Shown here: positions 33,564 to 43,702 of the stretch, in pieces
Numbering within the stretch: the first letter of the stretch is position 1
How the letters are laid out: every line of letters begins with the position of its first letter
Assembly: GCA_037447655.1 (NCBI GenBank)
Contig: JBBHKE010002095.1
Coordinates: 1 to 45,203 of the forward strand
Length of the DNA stretch: 45,203 nucleotides
Origin: Zygnema cylindricum
Taxonomy: Eukaryota > Streptophyta > Zygnematophyceae > Zygnematales > Zygnemataceae
Direction of reading: 5' to 3'
Translations under genes and position numbers: made by a program
The notes under the pieces: generated by a model
The model's input: the letters and a program-made list of their open reading frames with translations, nothing else
The model's database searches: none
Told to the model about the DNA's origin: nothing

Positions 33564-34156
33564 CTTATAGAATTTACTGAGTGAGCCTCTGAATGGGGAT
33601 CCTAAATCCTATTCAGAAGCTGTAGCATCAAGAGACTGGAATAAAAGTGGAAACCAACTTTTGAGAAAGATCTTAAGTCTATTATTGATAATGGAACATT
33701 TGAAGAAGTAGTTTTACATGAGGGAAAGAAAGCTATTGATTGTAAATGGGAATTTAAGACTACGACGGGTGCATCATGTGAAATTATTAAGTATAAGGCA
33801 AGATTAGTTGTTAAAGGTTTTCAACAGAAAGAAGGTATAGATTATACAGAAACATATGCACCTGTGGTTAAGTTTGATAGTTTAAGGATGATTATTGCGA
33901 TTGCTGCTGCTAAGAGAAAGCATATCCACCAAATTGATGTGGAAACTTCTTTTCTAAATGGAGAATTGGAAGAAGAAGTTTATATGAAGATTCCAGAAGG
34001 AGTTTTGGGCAAACCTGGACATGTGTGGAAGTTGAAGAAGTCCCTCTATGGACTTAAGCAAGCACCAAGGACTTGGTATACTCGTCTTCATAAGGTACTT
34101 TTGGATTTTGGTTTTGTTCGTACATTTTCAGATTTAGGTGTTTATGTGAAAGGAGA
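33564..34156 (+). pseudogene. Inverted duplicate of Copia-2 reverse transcriptase N-terminus
   Basis: This + strand segment is a near-identical reverse complement of 32028-32621. Both begin near CTTATAG, then TTACTGAGTGAGCCTCTGAA, and end at GTTTATGTGAAAGGAGA. It reads QIDVETSFLNGELEEEVYMK and LYGLKQAPRTW, without the YVDD box. A 1-bp deletion (AATAAAAGTGG against AATGAAAAGTGG) shifts the frame. The two arms are separated by 942 bp. Confidence 0.9.
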
Positions 34157-34231
34157 CTTCTATCTCTTCTATTCCTCCATATACATCTCTAATTGATTGT
34201 TGATTCAATGTTTTATATTCTGAATGCTTAT

Positions 34232-34297
34232 GCTGCTGTAATTGTTTATTGGTGCTGCTGTAATTGTTCATTGGTGCTGCTGTAATTGTTCATTGGT
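34232..34297. repeat. 22-bp tandem repeat, three copies
   Basis: Three copies of GCTGCTGTAATTGTTCATTG plus GT, one with a single substitution. It lies in the unassigned stretch (34157-34320) between the inverted arm and Copia-1. Confidence 0.85.
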
Positions 34298-34323
34298 GAG
34301 CTCTGAGTTTATAATCGATCCTT

Positions 34324-34560
34324 TCATAAAGCATACCTAGCTGGTCCCCAAACCTCAGTGTGAACTACATCTAATACATTCTCTCTCCTAAATGTGATTG
34401 CCTTTGGAAATAGAAGTCTATGAATCTTCCCTTGGGCACATCCACTATAATCATCAAAGGTCTCATCATCCTCAAAAGTAATACCTTCCACTATTCCATT
34501 TTTCTTCATTTTCTTTAATCTATCTAGATCCACATGCCCAACCTTTTATGCCAAAGCATC
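34324..34560 (-). pseudogene. Copia-1 GAG-pre-integrase domain
   Basis: The minus strand reads LWHKRLG and, after a one-base shift, HVDLDRLKKMKKNGIVEG, then CAQGKIHRLLFP and DVVHTEVWGP. This is the linker domain before Copia integrase. It stops at the nested Copia-2 junction; the next motif (KRWMLTITDDWSRYT) is at 30300. Confidence 0.8.
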
Positions 34561-35030
34561 ATCTCACTTGCACACAAGTAGAGAACACTCTTTCCATTGT
34601 AAAGAACAATTCTGAACATTGCTCGACAGCCCTTCTCAGCTATGAAACCTTCAAGTCAACAGTTCCAACAAGACTTGTGGTTTATACTCTACCATCTCCG
34701 TACTCTATCTCAATTGTTGGGATCTATCTCAGTTTAGTGAACCACCTTTTATCTTTGCACATATGCATTGAGGCCCCTGAGTCTATGATCCACCCATATT
34801 CAAGTGGATCCCTCTTACCCCCGAAAGCACACTTTTGTCTCCGTGGAATGTCAACATGCTTTTCAGTGTTTTTCGAATTAAGAAGAAGCTCCTCAAGCTC
34901 CTCAAGCTCCTCTTCCTGTTGGTTTCTTTGTTCTCTTGCTCATCATGAACTTGAGTTATGAAAGCTTTTTTCTTTCCCTCATTTCTTGAGTTCCATTGCT
35001 CATCTTTTAGTCGAAGATCAGCAAGTTTGC
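34561..35030 (-). pseudogene. Copia-1 protease region
   Basis: On the minus strand near 34800-34710 the reading is WIIDSGASMHMCKDKRWF, containing the DSGA active site of aspartic retroviral-type proteases, soon followed by a stop. The upstream stretch (NEGKKKAFITQVHDEQENKE) leads from the zinc knuckle. Confidence 0.75.
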
Positions 35031-35960
35031 CACAATCTGCCATATAGTCTCTCGGTTTCTTGCAAAAGTGACATTATCCTCCTCGAGAAGTTCCTCTTCC
35101 CTGTCTATCAAATCAACCACCTCCCTGTCCTGTTCCTCCAAAGTTTTGATAAGGATCTTTCTCTCTCTCCTCATCACGCTTCCGCCAATCAGCTCCTGCA
35201 GACAATGCTTTAACACTTGGACTCCCTCTCCTAAGCTCTATGGTGCTTTCTTTCACTAAAATCATTCCCACTGTGTCATCCCAATTCCAATTGCTATCTC
35301 CTATGCTTGCAATCCCTTAATGATATTCTCATACTCTTCAGGTAGTTTCATCATTAATGTGTTCACTCTCTGTCTCTCGGACTAACCCTCCAAATAATGC
35401 TCCTAAATCATTGCAATAATTATTCATACTTCCTCCTTTATTAGTATAAGCTGCAATCTTATTTTCGGCCAACTATTGTTGCTGCAATGATCCACTCTTA
35501 TATTTGTTAATTAGTGATATCCAAATCTGAGATGAAGATTTGACATGCATAAGGGGAATGGCAATGCCCTTTGCTACACTTTTAAGAATTAAGAGCTTAA
35601 CAACCTTGTCTTTGTAGTTCCACTTTTCATACTCTGATCTTTCGGTCTGAACCCTTGTCGCTGTTTTTGGTGGTGTTGCCGCCGCTATCGCCTTCGACAA
35701 TGGTGTCACATGAGTTGTAACTCCTCCCTTTTCTCTTTCCATGACAATCTCCTCTCCTTCCTCATCTTCATCCTCGGTGATGGTGGCAGCGGTTCTACCA
35801 ACTGTAGAGGCGGAGGTGCCAGAAAAACGTGTCCCTCCAAACCCACGTGGAGGTGGGCATCGAATTTTTCAAGACACTATGCCCCATAGATGCTTCTCAA
35901 ATAGTTCTCCCTCCATCATCATTTCCCAATAAAGAAAGTCTGATCCATCAAATATGGGCA
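35031..35960 (-). pseudogene. Copia-1 gag with zinc knuckle
   Basis: The best block is 35473-35742 (89 codons: EYEKWNYKDKVVKLLILKSV, SSSQIWISLINKYKSGSL), matching the helical Copia gag core. It continues in fragments (GADWRKRDEEREKDPYQNF) to a zinc knuckle near 35080-35035 reading CHFCKKPRDYMADC. The usual CX2CX4HX4C histidine is aspartate here. Stops and shifts make it non-functional. Confidence 0.8.
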
Positions 35961-35968
35961 CTCTAGAG

Positions 35969-36870
35969 TGTGGGCCCGTAACCTGAAATTTTGTGGTCTC
36001 TATTGACCCACAGAATGAGCAGCCTATGTAAAGCCTCTAGGATAATATTTACCCTTTACACTTTCCCACTAAATAAGTTCTGCCCAGGCACACAAATATT
36101 CTGACCACCCTCACCCTTGTGAGGACAAGACTCCCTTGAGTCAAACGCAAATAGAATCACTAAATTTGCTCCTCTAAGCAGTAAGTTATGGTTGGTCAAA
36201 GATGACCTTTATAGTTACAAGCTCTCTTAGAGAGAGGTACCTAAATCTCACTAAGTCTTGGTCTGCCTACTCACGACTACCTACTACTAAAACCTAGTCC
36301 AATAGGAACACTATATAGTACAAGAAGGTAAAATAGGAGATGTACATATTGTACGACCATTGTATGACATGGTCTACAAGGTGACACTTGTGAAATCGGG
36401 AGCCATGGTTCCTCCTCCCATCTTCTCCGATATCAAATAATGTGGCGCCACGTGTCACATCGTGACGGTATCTCCAAATGACGCCAAAAGATCACTTTGC
36501 ATGGCGGCTACAATGCCGACTGTCCGATCAAAACATATTTTACATGGTTCAGATTTGCGTACATGCATGAATTGCTTCTTTTCGTTAGTCTGCTGTTAAT
36601 TAGCTGTCGCGTTAATGTTTATATATTTTAAAAGCCCAACACGTGTATCGTTTCGTAGCGCCTTAATGGTTAAGGCCCTCGGCTATAGAGAATCCAGATG
36701 TCGCAGGTTCAAATCTAGACCTAGGCAACATTTTAGTAAAATATCCTCTACCTCAAAATCTGCCACTTTCTAAATATGGCGGCAGCCATGGCGCGCCTTT
36801 GATCCTCACTCTCTTTCTTTAAAGCAAAACTAAAATTGAGAAGTGAACTATTAATTAACTCTTTTCAACA
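35969..36870 (-). repeat. Copia-1 5' LTR
   Basis: A direct repeat of 26807-27707. The minus strand starts TGTTGAAAAGAG and ends at CCCACA. A convincing primer binding site next to it was not recognised. Confidence 0.9.
36654..36725 (+). ncRNA. tRNA-like segment in Copia-1 5' LTR
   Basis: The same A-box/B-box-like arrangement as 27491-27562, with GTCGCAGGTTCAAATCTAGA; slightly closer to a tRNA than the other copy (GTCGCAGG against GTAGCAGG). Confidence 0.4.
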
Positions 36871-36889
36871 CACCCAATCACCTCGTTTG

Positions 36890-37700
36890 CGGTTAGCATT
36901 TAATTCTTGCCTCTTTTATGCCTCCACTAATGCATTTAGACAGTTTTCCAAATTGTTTGAACGTATTCTTAAAACTCTTTTCCATAACCTCTATTCTTTT
37001 GAGTGACCCCTGTTATTAAGTTTAATGCTTCTCTAGGTTGGTATCCGTATGCAACTTTAAATGGTGAGAATCTTGTACTAGCATGTTTACATGAATTGTA
37101 TGCAAATTCAATTAATGGCAGTTTAGATTTCATTGTTTCTGAATTCCACTGCAAACAGTCCTAAGCATTTCTTCTTGTGTACGGTTCAACCTTTCTGTCT
37201 GTCCATCTGTTTGAGGATGATAAGCGATACTCATTTTCAATTCAGAGCCTAAATTTTGCTGTAATTCTTTCCAAAAAATATACGTAAATTTAAAATCTCT
37301 ATCACTCACTATAGATAGAGGGACTCCATGATGTCTAACCACGTTGTCAAAATATAACTTTGAAATATCTACAATTGAATGAGTGGTTTTGCAAGGGATA
37401 AAGATTGCCACTTTACCGAACCTATCGACTACGACCATGATACTGTCATTCCTTTTAGATGTAGCAGACAACTTGACAATAAAATCTATACTGATAGATC
37501 CCACGGTGTTTCGAGGATATTTAAAGGTTTTAAGAGACCTTTAGGTTTTTGGGTACTAGGTTTATTCTGTTGGCAAGGGACACAACTTTCCACGTGTTTT
37601 GACACCTTCTTTGCCATCCCAAGCCAAAATAATCTATTTTGGAATCGAGTAAGAGTTTTATCTCGACTTAGATGTTCTAAATGCTCATGAGCTTCCTATA
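36890..37700 (-). pseudogene. Gypsy integrase (N-terminal and core)
   Basis: The minus strand reads HEHLEHLSRDKT...HVESCVPCQQNK (HHCC zinc module, about 37695-37555). The core follows: GSISIDFIVKL (first Asp), VSDRDFKFT (second Asp), AYHPQTDGQTERLNRTQEEM (Glu in TDGQTE), then LPLIEFAYNSCKHASTRFSPF. A frameshift occurs near 37140. It is truncated by the Copia-1 insertion and resumes at 26802. Confidence 0.9.
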
Positions 37701-39103
37701 AAATTTGTTTTCTTAAGTCTCCCACTTCAAGAATGCATAATCTATCACCAATTTGCAAATACAGTAAACCATCCTCTAGTCTAAAGTTTTTGGCATGCCT
37801 CTCATTCAATGGGTCAGAATTCCCTTCGAAATATTATTGCAAATCACAGCAAAATAAAGATCTTTATCATAACCATTTCTTACACTATCTAAAAACAATT
37901 TATCTTGAACCATAACACTTATTTCAAAACTTCTACTTAAAGGATCTGCGACTACATTTGTCTTCCCAATAATATGTTAGACATTAAATTTGAAATATGC
38001 TAATTTCTCCATCCACCTAACCTGTCTGCCAGTCATAATCTGTGCATCACTTTATCTCTTTGTAAATAAGAGAGTGTTTTATTATCACAGTGAACTGTAA
38101 ATTCTTTATTATGCAGATAACAACGCCATTTCACCAATGCATGTACAATTGCAAGTAATTCTTTTTCCTGTGTTGTTTAATTCTTTTCAGCATCATTGAA
38201 TTTTATGGACTCAAAAGCAATAGGATGAAAGTGTTTGTCGACTTTTTAACTTATGACTTACCTAGACCTTTATCAGATGCATCTGTAGTGATCAGAACTT
38301 CAAATTCCCCAGCTGGGTCAAGATACACCAGTGTAGAGGCAGAGGTCAACGTCCCTTTTAGTTCCTCGAATGCTCTTTTCTGATCATCTCCCCACACAAA
38401 CGTCTCCTTCTCCCGAAGTAAATCCGTCAAAGGTGTGGCGATCATACTGAAGTTCTAGATAAATTTCTCGTAATAAATGGCCAATACCAAAAACGATCTA
38501 CCTTTTGTGACACTAGTAGGTTGTTTCCAATTTTGGATTGCTAAAATTTTGGATGGATCTGTTTTAACACCTTCCCCACTAACTATATGTCCCAAAAATA
38601 ATTGTTCACTTTTAAGAAAGCTGGATTTTGACAATTTTCCGTATAATTTTCTTTCTTTTAACCTTTGTAACACTTTTTTTAAATGAATTACATGTTGTTC
38701 TCTAGATTCACTGTAACTAAAATATCATCTATAAACACTTGGACAAACTCATCTATGTAATCTGAAAAGGTTTGGTTCATTAATCTTTGGTAAGTAGGCG
38801 GTGCATTCGTTAAGCCGAATGGCATCACTATCCATTCGAAATGACCCACCCTAGTCTTGAAAGCAGTTTTATCAACATCTTCAATTCTAATTGGCACCTG
38901 ATTAAAGCCACTACGCATATCTTTCAAATCATAAATTAAAGGTAATGGATACTTATCCTTCACCGTAATCTTGTTCATACTACGATAATCAACACACATT
39001 CTCAACGTCCCGTCCTATTTTTTGACGAAGAGAACTGGTGCTCCGTCCGGTGATTTGTTGGGCTAAATATGTCATTTATCTAGGAGTTCCTTGATCTGTT
39101 TCT
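37701..39103 (-). pseudogene. Gypsy reverse transcriptase and RNase H
   Basis: The RT block 38688-39005 reads [57 protein letters not shown] and the catalytic box VFIDDILV (FIDD). The thumb continues at 38455-38673 (LYGKLSKSSFLKSEQLFLGH). RNase H begins at 38251-38445 (VWGDDQKRAFEELK, ITTDASDKGLG). Several frame changes separate the blocks. Decayed sequence to about 37700 links it to integrase. Confidence 0.92.
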
Positions 39104-39900
39104 TTAATTCCTCTTGCTCAAAAAAATATGCTTATAAATTTCAGTGACACGAAGGTTGCATCCAAGTTCAAGGTTAATAACGTGTTCCACATCTCGGGAA
39201 GGTGGCCTTCTTGAGGGTAAATCACTTGGAAAAACATCTTGAAATTCAAAAATCAAATCTTTAACATCAACATCAGATGTATTAATATCAGTTACAAAAT
39301 CAGATTTTAGTTTTTCAAGAGTTTTAGTGGTGTTTGATTTATGGATGACATCATTGTTAGTGTTTTCATCCCCCCCTTTCATCAGTAATTGCCTCGGTTA
39401 CTAATAATAAGAAAGCATGATTTGTTTTATCTTTTAAGTGTTTTTTAAATTGTTTAGCAGATATCAAACCTTCCACTCCCAATCTGGTTTATTATTTATA
39501 TGATTCCTATGCAATTTCTTATGAGATAATGCTGGCAAAACCTTCCAACCGTTTTTGGACTTGACTTTCAAGGTGTTAATTTCTAATTAAATTGAGGATT
39601 GTGTTCAGTTAACCAAGGCTTTCCCAGAATTAGTTCTTCACTTCCCAAATTCATTATTTCACACATAACTTTCATTTTATGACCCATGATATGAACTTCT
39701 ATTATGTGACAGTTTGTAAGTCTAATGTGGAATTATTACAATTTGCCACTTGAACATGTAAATGCTTTTCCCTTATGACAGTAGGAATTTTATTTTCCTC
39801 TACTAGTCTATGTGAAAATAAAATTATGTGTGGCACCTGAATCAACCATTACTCTCAACGGTTTTCCTTCCACTAATGACTCGAATCTAATCAAACTGTG
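39104..39900 (-). pseudogene. Gypsy protease and linker
   Basis: Around 39890-39810 the minus strand reads LIRFESLVEGKPLRVMVDSG then ATHNF, the DSGATHNF protease motif, followed by a stop. Between it and RT is a block at 39104-39382 (DVFPSDLPSRRPPSRDVEHV), the conserved stretch before Gypsy RT. Confidence 0.8.
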
Positions 39901-41083
39901 TTACCTCCGCATTTCAAACAAGTGATTTTCTTTTTGGGTTTTGTGCACTCTCTACTAAAATGTCCCTCCTCTCCACAGTTATAACAGTTAATCTTTTTCA
40001 GTTGTGCATACTGAAATGCTTTATGACCGTTTTTCTGACAAATAGTGCATGTGGGGATGGTTACGTTAGGCTTCTGAGCATTAATGTCTGGTTTAGGACT
40101 CTTAATGTATCCTCCTCCATTGTTAAATTTGTTTCCTGCATTAACACTTTGTCCACCTTTTTGATTTCCCCTAAAATATTTTGCCTATTCACCAGACCAA
40201 CATTCTGACCCTCGTCCACAAATCCCCCCTCATCCCACTCTGGTACTTCATTCAAATTACCCCTAAGTGATCTATTTTCCCGATTGTACCCCAACTGATC
40301 CTCTAATTCCAATGCCTTGTCTTGTAATTCTTTCAAATTATTAAATTTTTTATGTTTCAATTCTGATTTCAGTATAGGGTTTAGATAATTTAAGAAATGC
40401 AACTTAGCCATTTCATCAGTCAAACCTATGACGTGAATGCTTATTGAGTCAAATTCCACAATGTAATCCTTCACATATCCAGTTTGCTTACAGTTTAACA
40501 ACTTTTCTTCCATTCTGCATTTAAATGTGATAGACAAGAATTACGATTTGATCGCGGTTTTAAAAGTTTCCCAATTAGCATAATCATGAATCAATTTAGA
40601 CCTTCTCTGAGTATAATACCAAATCTGAGCATCGCCTTTCAGACAGCTAACAACAAAATAAGTGTAATCATCAAGATCACAATTTATATATTCCAAATAA
40701 TATTCCATATGAAATATCTAAGCATCCAACTCATCAATCTTCTTACCATCAAACGATGGTGCCTCAGTAATAGACAATTTCATATCTCTTATCTTTTTAT
40801 GACTATCATGATCATCCTCCCTAAAACTGGCACTCATTTTACTACTTTCACCCTTTTGGTCATTAATATCATTCTTGGTCTGAATTAAGTTAATAAGTTC
40901 ATCTAATTTCTCATTTTAAACATTTCCATTTTCTTTAACAACATTCAATTCACTTTTCTATTCGGAAATGGTTTCATGCACAGCGGCAACATGATTATTG
41001 AATTTTTTGACCAATTTCACAGTACTCTTCTTCAACACATTCAAAATATTCTCCATTTCACGTTTCCAGACAGAATTTGTCAT
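39901..41083 (-). pseudogene. Gypsy gag with zinc knuckles
   Basis: A likely start at 41083 (MTNSVWKREMENILN). The gag core reads LSITEAPSFDGKKIDELDA, then CLKGDAQIWYYTQRR, YANWETFKTA and YIVEFDSISIHV. In-frame stops are at 40958-40960, 40916-40918, 40718-40720 and 40541-40543, so it cannot give full-length protein. Two zinc knuckles near 40050-39905 read CTICQKNGHKAFQY (last Cys lost) and CYNCGEEGHFSREC (intact). Confidence 0.9.
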
Positions 41084-41836
41084 TATCACACAGTGAAATC
41101 AAGCAAAAGCAAAGAAAGAATATAATTTCACAAAGAAATTTGCTACAGATTTGAAATCCTAAGATTGTTCCAATCCAAGACTTCTTCTCGTTAACGAATC
41201 ATTTGAAAATGTCAAAACCTGAGAAATAAAAAAAAACATTGACTGTAAGTTAGTGCAAATTCAAATTTTTAATTTCCCAACAGTGAAACAAAAAGTAAGA
41301 ATTTCCCCACAAATTTGCAACATCAAAATTGAAAGCTATCAAAGGTAAGATTTAACCACAAATTTTGCAACAACAAAATTGAAAACAATCAAAAGTAAGA
41401 ATTTAGGATTTGAAAAGTTTTGAGTCATTTGTGGACTCCTTTGCTCTTGAAGAAGTAAATTACTTCACTTTCCTTCACCTCCATTAGCAAATTTCCCACT
41501 TCCCAATACATCAAGATCTTTTACTCTCTAATCCTCACATCCTCACCCTTCATGGCTTCAAGCCCTCCCTCAACACATAAATCATTGCTAGGAGAAGGCA
41601 AGTTTGTTTGGCCCCTAGGTAATTGGAGTGAGCTTCAGCATCTAAACTGCCCACCCCGCTTTAGTCCTTAGGACCTGAGCACGCCCCGCATCTAACCAGC
41701 GGTCGTTGGCTGTGTGATCACTCAGTTTCCCTCCAATCCCCTACCACTTCACATTTTGGTTATACCGACATAGGTTAGAGTACCCTCACCGGTCACGACA
41801 ATCAATTTTCGGGTAAGCAAACATCTCCCTGGTTTC
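41084..41836 (-). other. Gypsy 5' leader
   Basis: An untranslated stretch between the primer binding site and gag, rich in A/T, with a diverged CAAAATTGAAARCWATCAAA repeat near 41325-41400. Nothing coding is seen. Confidence 0.55.
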
Positions 41837-41858
41837 TAACCAAAGCTCCGATACCATA
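41837..41858 (-). promoter_or_regulatory. Gypsy primer binding site (initiator Met tRNA type)
   Basis: TGGTATCGGAGCTTTGG on the minus strand just inside the 5' LTR. It matches the usual plant initiator-Met primer site TGGTATCAGAGC with one mismatch. This fixes the element's orientation and LTR boundary. Confidence 0.85.
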
Positions 41859-42805
41859 TGTAACAGGATCTCCTACCTCTCAGAAAATCCCATTGCTATA
41901 AACAATCCCAACCACACTTTCCACACATTGGAAAATACACATCCACATTAGACCACACTCACTTAAGGATAAACTTTAAATTAGAATAAGCTTCTGTCCA
42001 CATAACATTAGCTTGGTCTCTTGCCCTCATGGCTCAACCCTTCTTATTAAAGTGTTTTCCACTACTCGCCACTCTTAATAAGTATTTCTCTTAACTACTA
42101 AAACACTATTTAGTTAGTAAGAGATTTCAATGCAAAAATGCATTTTCTCCAATTTGGTATTAATCGCTCAAGACCAACATCAGCCGAAATTTCCACAAAC
42201 TTTTCCAAAGGAAAAGATGTCTACTCTCCTCTTACACTTCACTATTTATCCATCATCGCCATGGGCTAGCCAGGCCAGGCTTTTACCTGGGTCAATCATT
42301 GATCAGCAAAGACTCAGACTGACCAATGCAAAAATGTGCGAATTCTCTTACTAACTACTTAGCACTTTAATAACCAATCAAACGTTAAGTTTCACTACGT
42401 AACATTTACGTGCAAAAGTGCGTGCCAAACGAAACGCAACTTCGCACGATTGTGCGTAACAAATTTCGCACGCGAAACCTCCTACGAAATTCCCTTAAGT
42501 GAAAGTGAGGTTTCGTACTAAAATTTGTGCGAAACGAACCACCGTGCATACTAAACGTTTCATTAGAACTTTATGAAACGTACGCGCGTAATTTCGGTAC
42601 TAATTTGACCCTTAACCCGTTTCAATGATACCCACTTGTTATTTAGACCCCATGTTGTCACCTAAATACACCCATCGCTATAACTTTTAAAATATAACTC
42701 CAAATAGCGTGATTCTTTCGCGGACGTCTACCAAATTTAGTACTCTATAATCATAACACCTATATACCCCTTTATAAACAAGTTCGATCCGCCATTACTG
42801 TTACA
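41859..42805 (-). repeat. Gypsy 5' LTR
   Basis: A 947-bp direct repeat of 25360-26329, bounded TGTAACA/TGTTACA. Confidence 0.9.
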
Positions 42806-43186
42806 CCCCTCCCCCTCCCCCTCCCCTCTAGTCGCGCCCTAAATGGGGGGAGGGGGGGGATCTTTCACACAATTCACTGTACGTTATAAGAGCTATTTAT
42901 CGTACAATGTAATGTACTACAACTATACAGTCTTTGGTCACGGAGCGATATATCGAGCCCTTTGGCCGTTCAATATCAAATATCGACTATCAATTTTATA
43001 TAAATATGCAACCCTTGCGATATTTTTTACCCGATACACAACACTAAGTAGCGGCTACAATATGGGAGTGTGTAGATAAATTTCTTTATGTGTGTTAATT
43101 AAGATTAATGTGTTGTTTGCCTTACCATTGAACCCAAAACTGCGCCTATAACGCTTTTTGGTATCCACATTAAATACGTACTCACA

Positions 43187-43207
43187 CGATTAGCGATTCA
43201 CGGTGTG
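43187..43207. repeat. MITE terminal motif (CTACACCGTG family)
   Basis: CGATTAGCGATTCACGGTGT is a 3'-type tip of the dispersed family. The partner end is uncertain. Confidence 0.4.
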
Positions 43208-43254
43208 CTGTACTGTAGTTGACATTCTCTGATTTTCACAACAAAAATAAAAAA

Positions 43255-43528
43255 GGGAATTGCTAATCGCAAAGACAATTTTTATGGCGCGCAGGTAGTT
43301 TCAAAAATTGTACATTTGAAGTACAGTATAGCACAAGTTACGTACCTTTGAGTTCAGAGTTGACAGTCAATCCGTCAGACAACTTTGACTAGCGAAATAT
43401 TGTAACGACTGTTAAAAAAGTGTCGCGCTTGCGAACGTCGACCGTCATAAAAAAAAAACAATTCACACGGCCGACGCAGGTTTATGGTAACAAAACTGCG
43501 GCAACCACATGTAAATTAAATGGTTACG
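43255..43528. repeat. Orphan arm of the 22080-type foldback element
   Basis: It starts GGGAATTG and follows the left arm of 22080-23203 in order: GTACATTTGAAGTACA, GTCAATCCGTCAGACAACTT, GCGAACGTCGACCGTCATAA, TTCACACGGCCGACG, AACAAAACTGCGGCAACCAC. It is diverged and single-armed. Confidence 0.65.
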
Positions 43529-43533
43529 CGCAG

Positions 43534-43702
43534 GTACACCGCGAATCGTTATTAGTGTCAAAGTTTAAATAGTGTCGAAGAAAATTTACCGTAATTGAGG
43601 CTAATTAAGATTTTGTTTAAAAAAATAAAAAGGTGTATTCTAATTTCGCGTTTATGGTAATTTGGGAACAACAAAAATGGAATATTCACCCTACGATTAT
43701 AT
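43534..43702. repeat. MITE fragment, 5' end (CTACACCGTG family)
   Basis: It begins GTACACCGCGAATCGTTATT and matches the reverse complement of 345-521 over about 165 bp. Confidence 0.6.

Larger units (their letters stand above)
30338..34320 (-). mobile_element. Second Copia fragment (Copia-2), nested and rearranged
   Basis: It interrupts Copia-1 between its GAG-pre-integrase (34324) and integrase core (30337). It has one LTR (30338-31017), a polypurine tract, and pol from RNase H back to integrase, all on the minus strand. It then has a 0.59-kb inverted copy of its own reverse transcriptase region (33564-34156). No gag, protease or second LTR is seen, so the 5' half is missing or replaced. 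The right boundary, near 34320, is approximate. Confidence 0.75.
26807..36870 (-). mobile_element. Ty1/Copia LTR retrotransposon (Copia-1), interrupted
   Basis: It has two ~900-bp LTRs (26807-27707 and 35969-36870) with TG...CA ends. On the minus strand the order is gag, zinc knuckle, protease, GAG-pre-integrase, integrase, reverse transcriptase, RNase H, as in Copia. CACC flanks both ends, in agreement with a 4-5 bp target duplication allowing one mismatch; closing the gap restores the Gypsy motif GDKVWLS. A second Copia fragment lies inside the integrase at 30338-34320. A nonsense codon near 28267 and frameshifts in gag and integrase mean it is dead. Confidence 0.88.
25360..42805 (-). mobile_element. 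Ty3/Gypsy LTR retrotransposon, decayed and interrupted
   Basis: It reads on the minus strand from the right LTR (41859-42805) to the left LTR (25360-26329). Domain order is gag, zinc knuckles, protease, reverse transcriptase, RNase H, integrase, as in Ty3/Gypsy. It is 17.4 kb long only because a 10-kb Copia element (26807-36870) sits in the integrase. Without that insert it is about 7.4 kb. Stops and frameshifts disrupt gag and pol, so it is non-functional. It inserted into a C/T-rich site, which blurs any target duplication. Confidence 0.88.
24177..43043. mobile_element. Old inverted-repeat element split by the Gypsy insertion
   Basis: The left end (24177 on: TGTTGTGTATCGGG, then CGATATCTCGAATATC and CAAAGGGCTCGATAT) and the right end (to 43043: ATATCGAGCCCTTTGG, then TATCAAATATCGACTATC and CCCGATACACAACA) are reverse complements over roughly 100 bp. 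TAA precedes the left end and follows the right end after one extra C, a possible target duplication. Its own DNA is 24177-25359 and 42806-43043; the rest is inserted retroelement. The tip is shared with the element at 1477-3113. Confidence 0.6.

Noticed and set aside
34157-34320. 5' LTR of Copia-2
   Set aside because: It shows no similarity to the LTR at 30338-31017, so it cannot be the partner.
42806-42860. G-quadruplex or origin in the C/G-rich stretch
   Set aside because: Runs of C and then G are present, but this is simply the low-complexity site flanking the Gypsy insertion; nothing supports a specific function.
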